Origin: Clostridia bacterium
GTDB taxonomy: Bacteria; Bacillota_A; Clostridia; Christensenellales; Aristaeellaceae
Reading direction: 5' to 3'
Assembly: GCA_017481065.1 (NCBI GenBank)
Contig: JAFUPT010000054.1
Span: 1 to 45,182, forward strand
Length of the DNA: 45,182 bases
The position numbers were made by a program, and so were the translations under genes. The first letter of the stretch is position 1; each line of letters starts with the position of its first letter. The notes beneath the pieces are model-generated. The model was not told the DNA's origin. It was given only the letters and a program-made list of their open reading frames with translations, and did no database searches. Positions 1 to 6,977 of the stretch are shown one piece after another.

Positions 1-48
1 AACGCGCCGGATTCCTTTTGCATGCAGCAGAATTGCAGTGGCGCAACC

Positions 49-97
49 CAAAGGCTCCCCTGTGTAAGGGGAGCTGCCCGAAGGGCTGAGGGGTTGT
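49..97. repeat. Interspersed palindromic repeat of gut-Clostridia type
   Basis: The stretch reads GGCTCCCC, a short spacer, GGGGAGC, then CCCGAAGGG and CTGAGGGG. It therefore holds two small hairpins, CTCCCC/GGGGAG and CCC-GAA-GGG. This architecture is familiar from intergenic repeats scattered through gut Clostridia, but I recognise it by pattern only. No gene is visible in bases 1-225; the rest of that stretch is AT-rich leader for the next gene. Confidence 0.5.
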
Positions 98-144
98 TCC
101 TTACCCACCCGCCGTCTCATTTCTAATTTATGACAAAATTTTAA

Positions 145-150
145 TATAAT
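145..150 (+). promoter_or_regulatory. Possible -10 box for the beta-helix protein gene
   Basis: A consensus TATAAT lies about 75 nt before the start codon. No good -35 sits 17 nt upstream (TCTAAT at 122-127 is poor), so the assignment is weak. Confidence 0.3.
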
Positions 151-225
151 TTCAACTGTTCTGTTACCCCCCCTAAACACTTTTTGCTAGTATATCTTGA
201 CAACAATTTTTAGGGGGTTATACAT

Positions 226-2025
226 ATGAAACGCATCATTGCCACGGTGATCTGCATCGCGCTCATCGCCACAATGGCCATTTCCGGCTCCGTTGCTTAC
301 CTGACAGATGAAGAACTTGATGAAAACGTGTTCCAGGTCGGCAGCGTGGATATCGTGCAGCATGAGCAGCAGCGCGACGGCGAAGGCAAGCTCGAGGATT
401 TTGAGAATCCGACGAACCGCATCCATCCGATGGTGGAAACCACCGATAAAGCCAACACTCCTACGACCGTAGACCACACCTTCGGTTCAAAAGAAATCAA
501 GCTCGTTAATCCCGAATATTACCACAACTACATCGATAAGATTGTGCGCGTAGAGAACAAGGGTACCAGCGACGCCTACATCCGCAATATCGTGGCCGTC
601 CCCACCGGCCTGCCCAAGGGTGCAGAGGATGTGGATTGGCTGATTGTCAACTGGTTCGATGCGTACAGCGGCTCGAGCAAGGTTTGGACGGAACTTGAAA
701 CCCAGAAAGATGTGGTCATTGATGGCCGCCTCTATGACCTTCATGTGTTCAAATATACCAACTTCGACAATGCAAGCGAAATTGACGACTATCTCCATTC
801 CTCCTTCACCACCTATCCCACCCTCCTCGGCTTTGGCCTGAGTAAGTATGTGGACTACGATGAGGTTGCCAAAACTTATTATTACAAAGAGCCCGGCAAA
901 GATCGCGTAGACATCAGCTTCGACCCCGACAGCCTGAAAATCCTCGTTGCCACCCAGGCTGTGCAGATTGCGGGCTTTGAGAGCTATGACCATGCCTTCC
1001 AGGAAGCCTTCGGCGGTGCAATCACTGCCACCAACCATCCGTGGTATAACCCCGATGCAATCAATAAACCCACCATCGAAGTCAGCGGCAATCTCAATAT
1101 CGGCGATATCCTTTCCAAGGTGAATAATACTGATAACATTGCCTTGGTCGGCAACGGCGCAGACAGCACTACCCTGACAACTACCAATACCAAAGTTGCT
1201 GCCGATAAGGATAAGATCGAAGCCACCGGCTTGAGTATTTCCGATTTGACCATAGACTCCAGCGCAACAGCTTCCAGAGGCCTGACCATTGTAGGCGATG
1301 GCGCCAGCTTGGATGGTGTCACGGTCAATATGATAAAATCAACCGGTAAAACTACTGATACGGGCCTTGTCATTGAGGGCAGCGGCGCTACCATCAGTGA
1401 TTCCACCTTCATCGGCGGCAAAGAAGAAGCCCTGTATATCGTCAATTCTTCTGATAGCGAAGATTCCATCACAACGATCAAGAATACTATTTTTGAACCT
1501 GCATACACGGAAATCGAGGGCGTACAGACCCCCAGTACGACCAGCGCAGGCATCCGTTATGATGATTTCAAGGGAACCCTGAAAATCACCGGATCTACAA
1601 TCAATTCTTATGGCGGCTCTGCTCTCGACCTCGGACCGAGTACCTCCAAGTATTCCGGTAAGGTAGAGGTATCCGATACCACCATCAAAACCATGGCTAT
1701 GACGGTTGGCACCGTGGAATCCGCCACCTTCAGCAATGTTACTCTGGGCACTTGGGAAACCTTCAAAGACACAGAATATGATCTTGTAGCTCTGAGCCTC
1801 GGCGCACAGAACACTACCTTCTCTGGTTGCACCTTCACCAGCAAGGTAGTCTTCCTGTCCACCAACTGGGCTGGCAAAAAGGTTCCGATCACTTTCACCA
1901 ACTGCAAGTATAACGATACCGCAATCACCGCAAGCAATATCCTTGACTACTTTGATTTCTCTGATTTGAAGAGCAAGGATAACGTAAGCATCACCGTAGA
2001 CAATACTGCTGTAACCCTTAACTGA
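226..2025 (+). CDS. SipW-type (TasA/CalY-like) exported protein with beta-helix domain
   Basis: A 599-residue exported protein. The N-terminus has a lysine/arginine start, a hydrophobic core and then SGSVAYLTDEE...N.FQVGSVDI. That is the hallmark of substrates processed by the SipW signal peptidase (TasA, camelysin and relatives). Residues about 30-270 form a TasA-like region of unclear fold. From about 280 to 560 there are short imperfect repeats rich in Thr, Ser, Gly and Asn with regularly spaced I/V (for example ISDSTF, ITGSTIN), which suggest a right-handed parallel beta-helix. The start is set by AGGGGG at 212-217, 8 nt before ATG. I see no SipW peptidase or second matrix protein in the window. 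The surface or matrix role is inferred from the family; the beta-helix is read from the repeat pattern. Confidence 0.7.
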   Translation: MKRIIATVICIALIATMAISGSVAYLTDEELDENVFQVGSVDIVQHEQQRDGEGKLEDFENPTNRIHPMVETTDKANTPTTVDHTFGSKEIKLVNPEYYHNYIDKIVRVENKGTSDAYIRNIVAVPTGLPKGAEDVDWLIVNWFDAYSGSSKVWTELETQKDVVIDGRLYDLHVFKYTNFDNASEIDDYLHSSFTTYPTLLGFGLSKYVDYDEVAKTYYYKEPGKDRVDISFDPDSLKILVATQAVQIAGFESYDHAFQEAFGGAITATNHPWYNPDAINKPTIEVSGNLNIGDILSKVNNTDNIALVGNGADSTTLTTTNTKVAADKDKIEATGLSISDLTIDSSATASRGLTIVGDGASLDGVTVNMIKSTGKTTDTGLVIEGSGATISDSTFIGGKEEALYIVNSSDSEDSITTIKNTIFEPAYTEIEGVQTPSTTSAGIRYDDFKGTLKITGSTINSYGGSALDLGPSTSKYSGKVEVSDTTIKTMAMTVGTVESATFSNVTLGTWETFKDTEYDLVALSLGAQNTTFSGCTFTSKVVFLSTNWAGKKVPITFTNCKYNDTAITASNILDYFDFSDLKSKDNVSITVDNTAVTLN

Positions 2026-2060
2026 CCGCTCTAACGCCCTTTCACAGGGCTTAGGGAACG

Positions 2061-2105
2061 CGGCGGCCCTGTGACTCCTCGCTCGGGGCTGCCGCACATT
2101 TTTGT
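2061..2105 (+). terminator. Likely terminator of the beta-helix protein gene
   Basis: CGGCGGCCC (2061-2069) pairs with GGGCTGCCG (2086-2094) with one G-T pair, and CACATTTTTG follows. It lies 36 nt after the stop codon. Confidence 0.6.
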
Positions 2106-2135
2106 TTATAAATCAAAATGCGTGTAATGCGCGCC

Positions 2136-2188
2136 ATAAAAATAAAACAGGAATCTGCTGCCTTAGATCAAAGCATCAGATTCCTGTT
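2136..2188 (-). terminator. Terminator of the acidic coiled-coil gene
   Basis: AACAGGAATCTG (2147-2158) and CAGATTCCTGTT (2177-2188) form a perfect 12-bp stem. Read on the minus strand it is followed by TTTATTTTTAT, and it sits downstream of the gene ending at 2255. Confidence 0.8.
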
Positions 2189-2254
2189 TCTATTGATAGT
2201 TTTATGCAGGGGTTTCCAAAGGGACAGCGCCCCAGCGCAGTCCAGCAGTCTCCC

Positions 2255-2560
2255 CTACTTCAAATTCATCTCCGCCATCTTTACGGCCATTTCGAGTTCG
2301 AGAACCTTTTGCTTGAGATCGGGCATTTCCTCGGAAAGATCGCGGTATCCATCGAGGATATCGCCGATTTCCTCGAGCGCACCCTCGAGCTCCTCGGATG
2401 CATCCTCATCATCCTCATCGATGCTCTCCAGCAGGAAGATGGCGTCCTCGAACTGGGCGTTCAGCTCCTCCAGTTCATCAGTCATTTCAAATTCATCCAT
2501 ATCATCCAGGATATCCTGAAAGCGGGCCAGGAAAGAGGCTGCCGCGCTGCTTTTTTTCAT
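2255..2560 (-). CDS. Small acidic coiled-coil protein, unknown function
   Basis: A 101-residue soluble protein that is strongly acidic (runs of D and E in the middle) and heptad-like through most of its length, so probably helical or coiled-coil. No enzymatic motif is visible. I chose the ATG at 2560, which begins MKKSSAAASFLARF, because GGGAG lies about 10 nt upstream and a good minus-strand promoter (TTTCAA/AGTATA at 2586-2614) would otherwise fall inside the reading frame. It is a single-gene unit with its own promoter and terminator, divergent from the next operon. I do not recognise the family. Confidence 0.65.
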   Translation of the reverse strand: MKKSSAAASFLARFQDILDDMDEFEMTDELEELNAQFEDAIFLLESIDEDDEDASEELEGALEEIGDILDGYRDLSEEMPDLKQKVLELEMAVKMAEMNLK

Positions 2561-2585
2561 GGTATTTTCAACTCCCTTCCCCAGC

Positions 2586-2614
2586 AGTATAGCCAATTTG
2601 AACCGGGATTTCAA
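2586..2614 (-). promoter_or_regulatory. Sigma-A promoter for the acidic coiled-coil gene
   Basis: Read on the minus strand: TTGAAA (-35, 2609-2614), a 17-nt spacer, TATACT (-10, 2586-2591). Confidence 0.7.
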
Positions 2615-2633
2615 CTGCTAACGGAAATTTTCA

Positions 2634-2661
2634 TTGCATCTGGCTGGAAATGTGGTAAACT
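2634..2661 (+). promoter_or_regulatory. Promoter of the small membrane protein/trmB/NlpC operon
   Basis: TTGCAT (2634-2639), a 16-nt spacer, then TAAACT (2656-2661) preceded by TGG as an extended -10. The first ATG follows 32 nt later. Confidence 0.55.
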
Positions 2662-2692
2662 AGGAACAGTACCACAAAGGAAGGTTATGCCC

Positions 2693-2950
2693 ATGAATAA
2701 AGAATTGCTGCTGAAAAAGATATTGCCCGCCGTGATCATCGCGCTGTATGTGATCGGCCTGATCATGATGATCTTTGCCAACTTCGCCCAGGGACTGGTG
2801 CTGTGGTTCATCTCCACCGCCGGCGGCGCGCTCTATCTGTATGTGAAGCGCACGGAGGAAAAGAAAGCCGCGGACGCCGCCGCCATCGAGGAAGAGGAGC
2901 GCAAATACCAGGAGAACCTGAGAAAGCAGAAGGAACAGGAGCAGGAATAA
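2693..2950 (+). CDS. Small two-helix membrane protein with charged tail
   Basis: An 85-residue protein beginning MNKELLLKKILP. Two adjacent hydrophobic segments (about residues 10-30 and 33-48) are followed by a long, highly charged Lys/Glu helical tail, probably cytoplasmic. AAAGGAAGG at 2676-2684 places the start at this ATG, 8 nt away, rather than at an in-frame ATG two codons earlier that would be too close. It is the first gene of a short operon; the trmB start follows its stop by 1 nt. Function unknown. Confidence 0.7.
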   Translation: MNKELLLKKILPAVIIALYVIGLIMMIFANFAQGLVLWFISTAGGALYLYVKRTEEKKAADAAAIEEEERKYQENLRKQKEQEQE

Positions 2951-2951
2951 T

Positions 2952-3707
2952 ATGCGGATGCGCAGGAAGGCATGGACGGAGCCGCTGCTGGACAGCTGCG
3001 GATACCTTGTGAACCGGCCCGGCGAGCTGCGGGGCCAATGGCGGGAGCGCTTTGAAAACAGGGAAGCGCCGCTGCATTTGGAGATCGGCTGCGGCAAAGG
3101 TGTGGCCACGGTGAAAATGGCCCATGCGAACCCGGAAGTGAACTACATCGCCATTGACGAGGTGCGCCATGTGCTGGCGGTGACCATCAAAAATGCCGGA
3201 CTGGAATACGGCGAAGACGAGGTGAAGAACCTGACCCTGTCCGCCGTGGACGCGATGTTTATCACCGATTGCTTCGCCCCGGAGGACGGCATCAGCCGCA
3301 TCTACATACAGTTTCCCAACCCCTGGAACGAAAAGGCCAAGCAGCACAAGCGGCGCTTGACCCACCCGCGCCAGCTCTTGCAGTACAGGACTTTTCTGGC
3401 CCCGGGCGGCGAAATTCACTTCAAGACCGACGATGCGACGCTCTTTCTCGCCAGCAAGCGCTACATGGCGATGAGCGGCTTTGAAATTACCTACCAGACG
3501 GACGATCTGCACGCATCCGGCTATGCGCCGAACTACATGAGCGAGCATGAAATCATGTACACGGGCCGGGGCATGCCGATTCATTTCATGATTGCAAAGA
3601 TGGTGGACCTGCCGGAGGACTTCGTATACGAGGTGGATTGCCACAGGATCGACCAGGTGGAGCGGGGCGTGGAAATTCGCACCGCAAACCGAAAGGCGAA
3701 GGTATGA
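2952..3707 (+). CDS. trmB: tRNA (guanine-N7-)-methyltransferase
   Basis: A 251-residue SAM-dependent enzyme that makes m7G46 in tRNA. The SAM motif LEIGCGKG is near residue 41, followed by YIAIDE (the acidic residue expected to bind SAM). The family signature IYIQFPNPWNEKAKQHKRRL lies near residue 118, and HFKTDD near 157 matches the TrmB consensus. Length is slightly above the usual 210-240. The gene begins 1 nt after the preceding stop, with GGAG about 10 nt upstream, and its stop overlaps the next start (ATGA), so the three genes are translationally coupled. The C-terminal 40 residues are more divergent than the core. Confidence 0.95.
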   Translation: MRMRRKAWTEPLLDSCGYLVNRPGELRGQWRERFENREAPLHLEIGCGKGVATVKMAHANPEVNYIAIDEVRHVLAVTIKNAGLEYGEDEVKNLTLSAVDAMFITDCFAPEDGISRIYIQFPNPWNEKAKQHKRRLTHPRQLLQYRTFLAPGGEIHFKTDDATLFLASKRYMAMSGFEITYQTDDLHASGYAPNYMSEHEIMYTGRGMPIHFMIAKMVDLPEDFVYEVDCHRIDQVERGVEIRTANRKAKV

Positions 3708-4165
3708 GGAAGCGTCTGCCAGGCATTGCCCTCGGGATATTGGTCGCGGCGGCGATGCTGCTTCCATCGCTCACAATAAATGAATCCGCCGCCCTGGTGG
3801 CGCTTACCGAGCAGGGCAAGCCCTACGTTTTGGGCGCATACGGGCCGGTGCGCTACGATTGCAGCGGCCTGGTGATGCGCAGCTACCGGGAATTCGGCCT
3901 GGAGCTGCCCCACAGCGCAAAGGACGTGGGTTACAGCGGGGACTATCCCACCATCTCCTCCCCGCTGCTTTTGCAGCCCGGGGATTTGGTATTCTTTGAC
4001 ACCGTTCCTGACAGCGACGAATGCGACCATGTGGGATTTTACATCGGCATGGGCAGGTTTGTACACGCCTCCTCCAGCGAGGGAGAGGTAATGATCTCCC
4101 GGATGGACAGGGCATGGCGGGAGAAATTTTCGTGGGGGAAACGCTTAAGGGGCGCCGCCTCTTAA
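3704..4165 (+). CDS. NlpC/P60-family cell-wall hydrolase, short form
   Basis: A 153-residue protein made of an N-terminal signal or anchor segment (residues 5-22) and one NlpC/P60 domain. The catalytic triad can be read: Cys53 in YDCSGLV, His109 in CDHVGFYIG and His121 in RFVHAS. The family consists of cysteine endopeptidases that cut gamma-D-Glu-diamino-acid bonds in peptidoglycan. No SH3 or LysM targeting domain is present, so the enzyme is minimal. The start overlaps the trmB stop by 4 nt and has only a weak GGCGAAGG site, which fits translational coupling. Pairing with trmB looks like co-transcription rather than shared function. Confidence 0.88.
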   Translation: MRKRLPGIALGILVAAAMLLPSLTINESAALVALTEQGKPYVLGAYGPVRYDCSGLVMRSYREFGLELPHSAKDVGYSGDYPTISSPLLLQPGDLVFFDTVPDSDECDHVGFYIGMGRFVHASSSEGEVMISRMDRAWREKFSWGKRLRGAAS

Positions 4166-4207
4166 GAATCCCCGCCAAGGGGGAGGATCCCCCTCGGAAC
4201 CCTCAGC

Positions 4208-4241
4208 AAAAAATCGGCCCCGGAGCGGGGCCGATTTTTTT
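4208..4241. terminator. Bidirectional terminator between convergent operons
   Basis: Six A, stem TCGGCCCCG/CGGGGCCGA with loop GAG, then seven T. It can stop transcription from both sides. The left flank (4170-4207) belongs to the repeat family described in the findings. Confidence 0.9.
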
Positions 4242-4345
4242 ATGGATTTATTTCTCTTAGGAGGACAAAATCCCGGCGTGGCTGCCAACGTCCCTTATCC
4301 CTTCTCCGCCGCGAGCTCGGCGGCCATGGGCTGGGCCCAGGCATA

Positions 4346-5077
4346 CTACTGCATGAATTCGCCGTGGAAGGCGCCGCGGGCTTCGGACTTGCCTGCCTTG
4401 AAATCGAGGAGATCGCAATCGAAGGCATCGGGATCGACGGCGAGCACGCTGCGCTTGCGGCGCAGGATCTCCCCTGCCCCGACCTCCTTGAGGGTATCGG
4501 AGAGGGCCTTGATGGTGGTGCGGTAGCCAAGTCCCTGGTCGCCGGTATTGGCCCAGAGTACATCCACCATTTCATGGATGGTGACCTCGCCGCCCATGCG
4601 GCTGACGCAGAGGGCCAGCAGCTCCTTGGCCTTGGCAGACTTGAAATTCACCAGCCGGCCATCCACGAACATATCAAAGTGGCCGAAGGTGCGGAAGCGG
4701 ATGCGCTTCTTCTGGCGTTCGGAGAGGAGCCGCGCGCGCTCGAGGGCATCGATGATATCCTCCCGCTCGTAGGGCTTGAAGACCACGAAATCCGCCTTGG
4801 CATGAATGGCATCGGCGGCATACTCCGGGTGGGCGGTAACGAAGATGATGATCATGCCGGGACGCGCGAGGCGCAGCCTGCGGGCGAGCTCAATGCCGGT
4901 CATCTCCGGCATATCGATATCCAGCAGGGCAAAATCCACGGGATTATCCTGGGCATAGGCGAGCGCATCGGCGGAATTATCAAAGAAGCCGACAACTTCG
5001 AAGCCCGGCATATTGCCGCATTCGAATTTAAAGAGGTCGAGGGAGAGTGGTTCATCGTCCACGAGGATTACTTTCAT
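4346..5077 (-). CDS. Response regulator, REC plus winged-helix DNA-binding domain (amber-truncated)
   Basis: A 243-residue regulator. Residues 1-120 are a receiver domain: acidic DDE at 7-9, phospho-acceptor Asp53 in LLDIDMPEMTG, Thr81 and Lys101. Residues 128-230 are a winged-helix domain of the SARP/OmpR type (FGHFDMFVDG, VTIHEMVDVLW, YRTTIKALSDTLK). The start overlaps the histidine-kinase stop (ATGA), so the pair is coupled. The frame ends GEFMQ-TAG and then stays open for 16 codons reading YAWAQPMAAELAAEKG before TAA at 4295. Relatives I recall carry GEYMxQYSWAE here, so the TAG (4346-4348) appears to replace a CAG glutamine. The missing 17 residues follow the DNA-binding fold, so the protein is probably still functional. 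Confidence 0.88.
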   Translation of the reverse strand: MKVILVDDEPLSLDLFKFECGNMPGFEVVGFFDNSADALAYAQDNPVDFALLDIDMPEMTGIELARRLRLARPGMIIIFVTAHPEYAADAIHAKADFVVFKPYEREDIIDALERARLLSERQKKRIRFRTFGHFDMFVDGRLVNFKSAKAKELLALCVSRMGGEVTIHEMVDVLWANTGDQGLGYRTTIKALSDTLKEVGAGEILRRKRSVLAVDPDAFDCDLLDFKAGKSEARGAFHGEFMQ

Positions 5078-6822
5078 TCCGTTTTGCCCTTTCTGGTGAT
5101 TTTCTTGGGAGTATCGAGGATGGCGGTGATGCCGCCGAGATCATTGTTCTGGAACACCAGCGGCGCGATACCGTAGAATTCCAGGCGGGTATTGACATTT
5201 TTGATGGCGGTGGATTTCTTCTGCGCATCCACAACCTCCGGCTGGGCGTTGGGACCGGGGCCGTTATCGATGACCTCGATATGGTAGCCGCTATCGGTTT
5301 CCCGGCAGACGAGGCGCACCTCGCCGCCCTCCCGGCGGCGCTGCACGGCATGGATCACCGCGTTTTCCACCAGCGGCTGCACAGTGAGGGGCAGGATTTG
5401 GAAATCCTCGGTTTCCACATCATAGGTCATGGTAAAGCGCTCGCCCAGCTGGGCCTGCTTGATATCGGTGTAGGCGCGGATGGAGCGCAGCTCCTTTGCG
5501 AAAGACACGGTTTCCTCCATGCCTTCCACGCCGTCCACGCGGTAGCGCACATATTTGGCGAAGTCCCCGGTCATTTTATATGCCTTATCGGCGTCCATGC
5601 GGATGAGGGCGCGGATGGAATCGAGGGTATGGTAAAAGAAGTGGCTGGTGATCTGTATGGTGGCGATTTCGCTGCGGGAAACTTCAAGCTCGGCCTTCAG
5701 GCGAATTTCCTTCGCCTGGCTGCGCACCAGCGTGAAGCTGACGCGGTGAATCAGGATATAAATATAGGCAAAGATGCCCACATAGAGTATCCATGTGATG
5801 GTGCCGGTGAAGAAATAGTGGTACATGATGTAGATCATCGCGAGGGTAAGCAGGCAGATCAGGATACGCCTGCGCTGGCGGATCTCCAGGATGAACACAT
5901 AGATGATCACAATGGCGCAGAGGTTGCGGGTGGAGCTCATCATTTCCGGCATATCCCGCACATGCAGCAGCTGCAGGGCGATGATCAGCAGGAAATTGAA
6001 TACGCCTGCCAGGTACAATCCCCGGGCAAGCCTGCTGATGACGCCGGTATTGATGCGGGCGAGGTAGCGTGTATACATCACCGGGCAGAGCATCAGGGCC
6101 ACATGCTGAACGATGATGAAGGAGGACCTGCCGAACATGCCGACGAGGATGGTGGTCTGCTGGCTCGCAAGGAAGGTGGCGAGCACCACAAAGAAGAGGC
6201 TCAGGGAATAGAGGCCGTTATTTCCCTCGATGTAGAAGCGCAGGATGACCGCGACAATCGAGCATATGAGGCCGATCAGCAGGATGGCGAGCGCCGCCAC
6301 GAAGCGCGGCACCGTTTCCGCCTGCACATACTGGCTCACCTGCTGGAGCGGGCCGTAGCGCACATCAGGGATCAGGTTTGCATACTGCTGGTAGGGCGTT
6401 GAGAGTACAATTTCGAGGCTGCTGCCGGAGGAACCGCCCGGCAGGCTGACGATGTGCCAGATGCTCGGCGCGGCCTTGGTCATCTTCTCCCCCACGGGTT
6501 TATCGAAGCTGTAAATCGTTTCCCCGTTGAGCTGCACGCTTACATCGGAATACACGGTAAAAAAGCCCAGCGCCTGGGCACCGGCAAATTCTTCGCCGAG
6601 GATGATCTTCATTCGGGTCTCCTCGCCGGCGGCCACAATCTCACGGGCCGGCAGGGCCTCATAGGGAACGCCGGAGAGGGTCCAGCCCTGCTGCAGCCTG
6701 CCGAGATTCTTCTCCAGCTGGCCCCCGTAGACCGCGCAGGCGATGATGAAAGCGAGAAGCAGCGCTCCGATGGACGCGATGGGGATGATTTCAAGAACCC
6801 GCTTCTTCGTAAATTCCTTCAT
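5074..6822 (-). CDS. Membrane sensor histidine kinase, 7TMR-DISM type
   Basis: A 582-residue kinase. An N-terminal membrane helix (about residues 10-30) is followed by an extracytoplasmic beta-rich domain (about 35-190, with FTVYSDVSVQLNGE). Seven transmembrane helices come next (about 195-370), then a short coiled linker, a His_kinase dimerisation segment and an HATPase_c domain (N box LVENAVIHAV, G1 box DNGPG). The phospho-acceptor is His394 in QITSHFFYHTLDSI, where the family usually has PHFLxN, so two neighbouring positions are unusual. GGGAGG lies 7 nt before the ATG at 6822, which settles the start. The next gene encodes its partner regulator. The ligand is unknown; the layout suggests a small extracellular carbohydrate-like or cell-wall signal. 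Confidence 0.88.
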   Translation of the reverse strand: MKEFTKKRVLEIIPIASIGALLLAFIIACAVYGGQLEKNLGRLQQGWTLSGVPYEALPAREIVAAGEETRMKIILGEEFAGAQALGFFTVYSDVSVQLNGETIYSFDKPVGEKMTKAAPSIWHIVSLPGGSSGSSLEIVLSTPYQQYANLIPDVRYGPLQQVSQYVQAETVPRFVAALAILLIGLICSIVAVILRFYIEGNNGLYSLSLFFVVLATFLASQQTTILVGMFGRSSFIIVQHVALMLCPVMYTRYLARINTGVISRLARGLYLAGVFNFLLIIALQLLHVRDMPEMMSSTRNLCAIVIIYVFILEIRQRRRILICLLTLAMIYIMYHYFFTGTITWILYVGIFAYIYILIHRVSFTLVRSQAKEIRLKAELEVSRSEIATIQITSHFFYHTLDSIRALIRMDADKAYKMTGDFAKYVRYRVDGVEGMEETVSFAKELRSIRAYTDIKQAQLGERFTMTYDVETEDFQILPLTVQPLVENAVIHAVQRRREGGEVRLVCRETDSGYHIEVIDNGPGPNAQPEVVDAQKKSTAIKNVNTRLEFYGIAPLVFQNNDLGGITAILDTPKKITRKGKTE

Positions 6823-6855
6823 TGCGCCGCCTCCCTTCGGAATGGATATATGCAT

Positions 6856-6884
6856 ATCATAGCACAGAAAAGATCGGGTTTCAA
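6856..6884 (-). promoter_or_regulatory. Promoter of the two-component operon
   Basis: Minus strand: TTGAAA (6879-6884), a 17-nt spacer, TGC-TATGAT (-10 at 6856-6861, extended). It is 34 nt from the kinase start. Confidence 0.7.
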
Positions 6885-6977
6885 CTCCCGGTTGCGCACA
6901 AACATCACCTGCTCTTAACCCCTGCCCGATAGTTCAATTTTCCAGGATGCGGTAGGATAAGGTGTAATAATAGAGAA

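Noticed and set aside
226..236. A sigma-A promoter TTGACA at 197-202 for the first gene
   Set aside because: Its -10 would fall on the start codon region, leaving no leader or ribosome binding site.
5047..6402. A 451-residue frame opposite the sensor kinase
   Set aside because: His/Asp/Gly-rich shadow; the kinase domains lie on the other strand.
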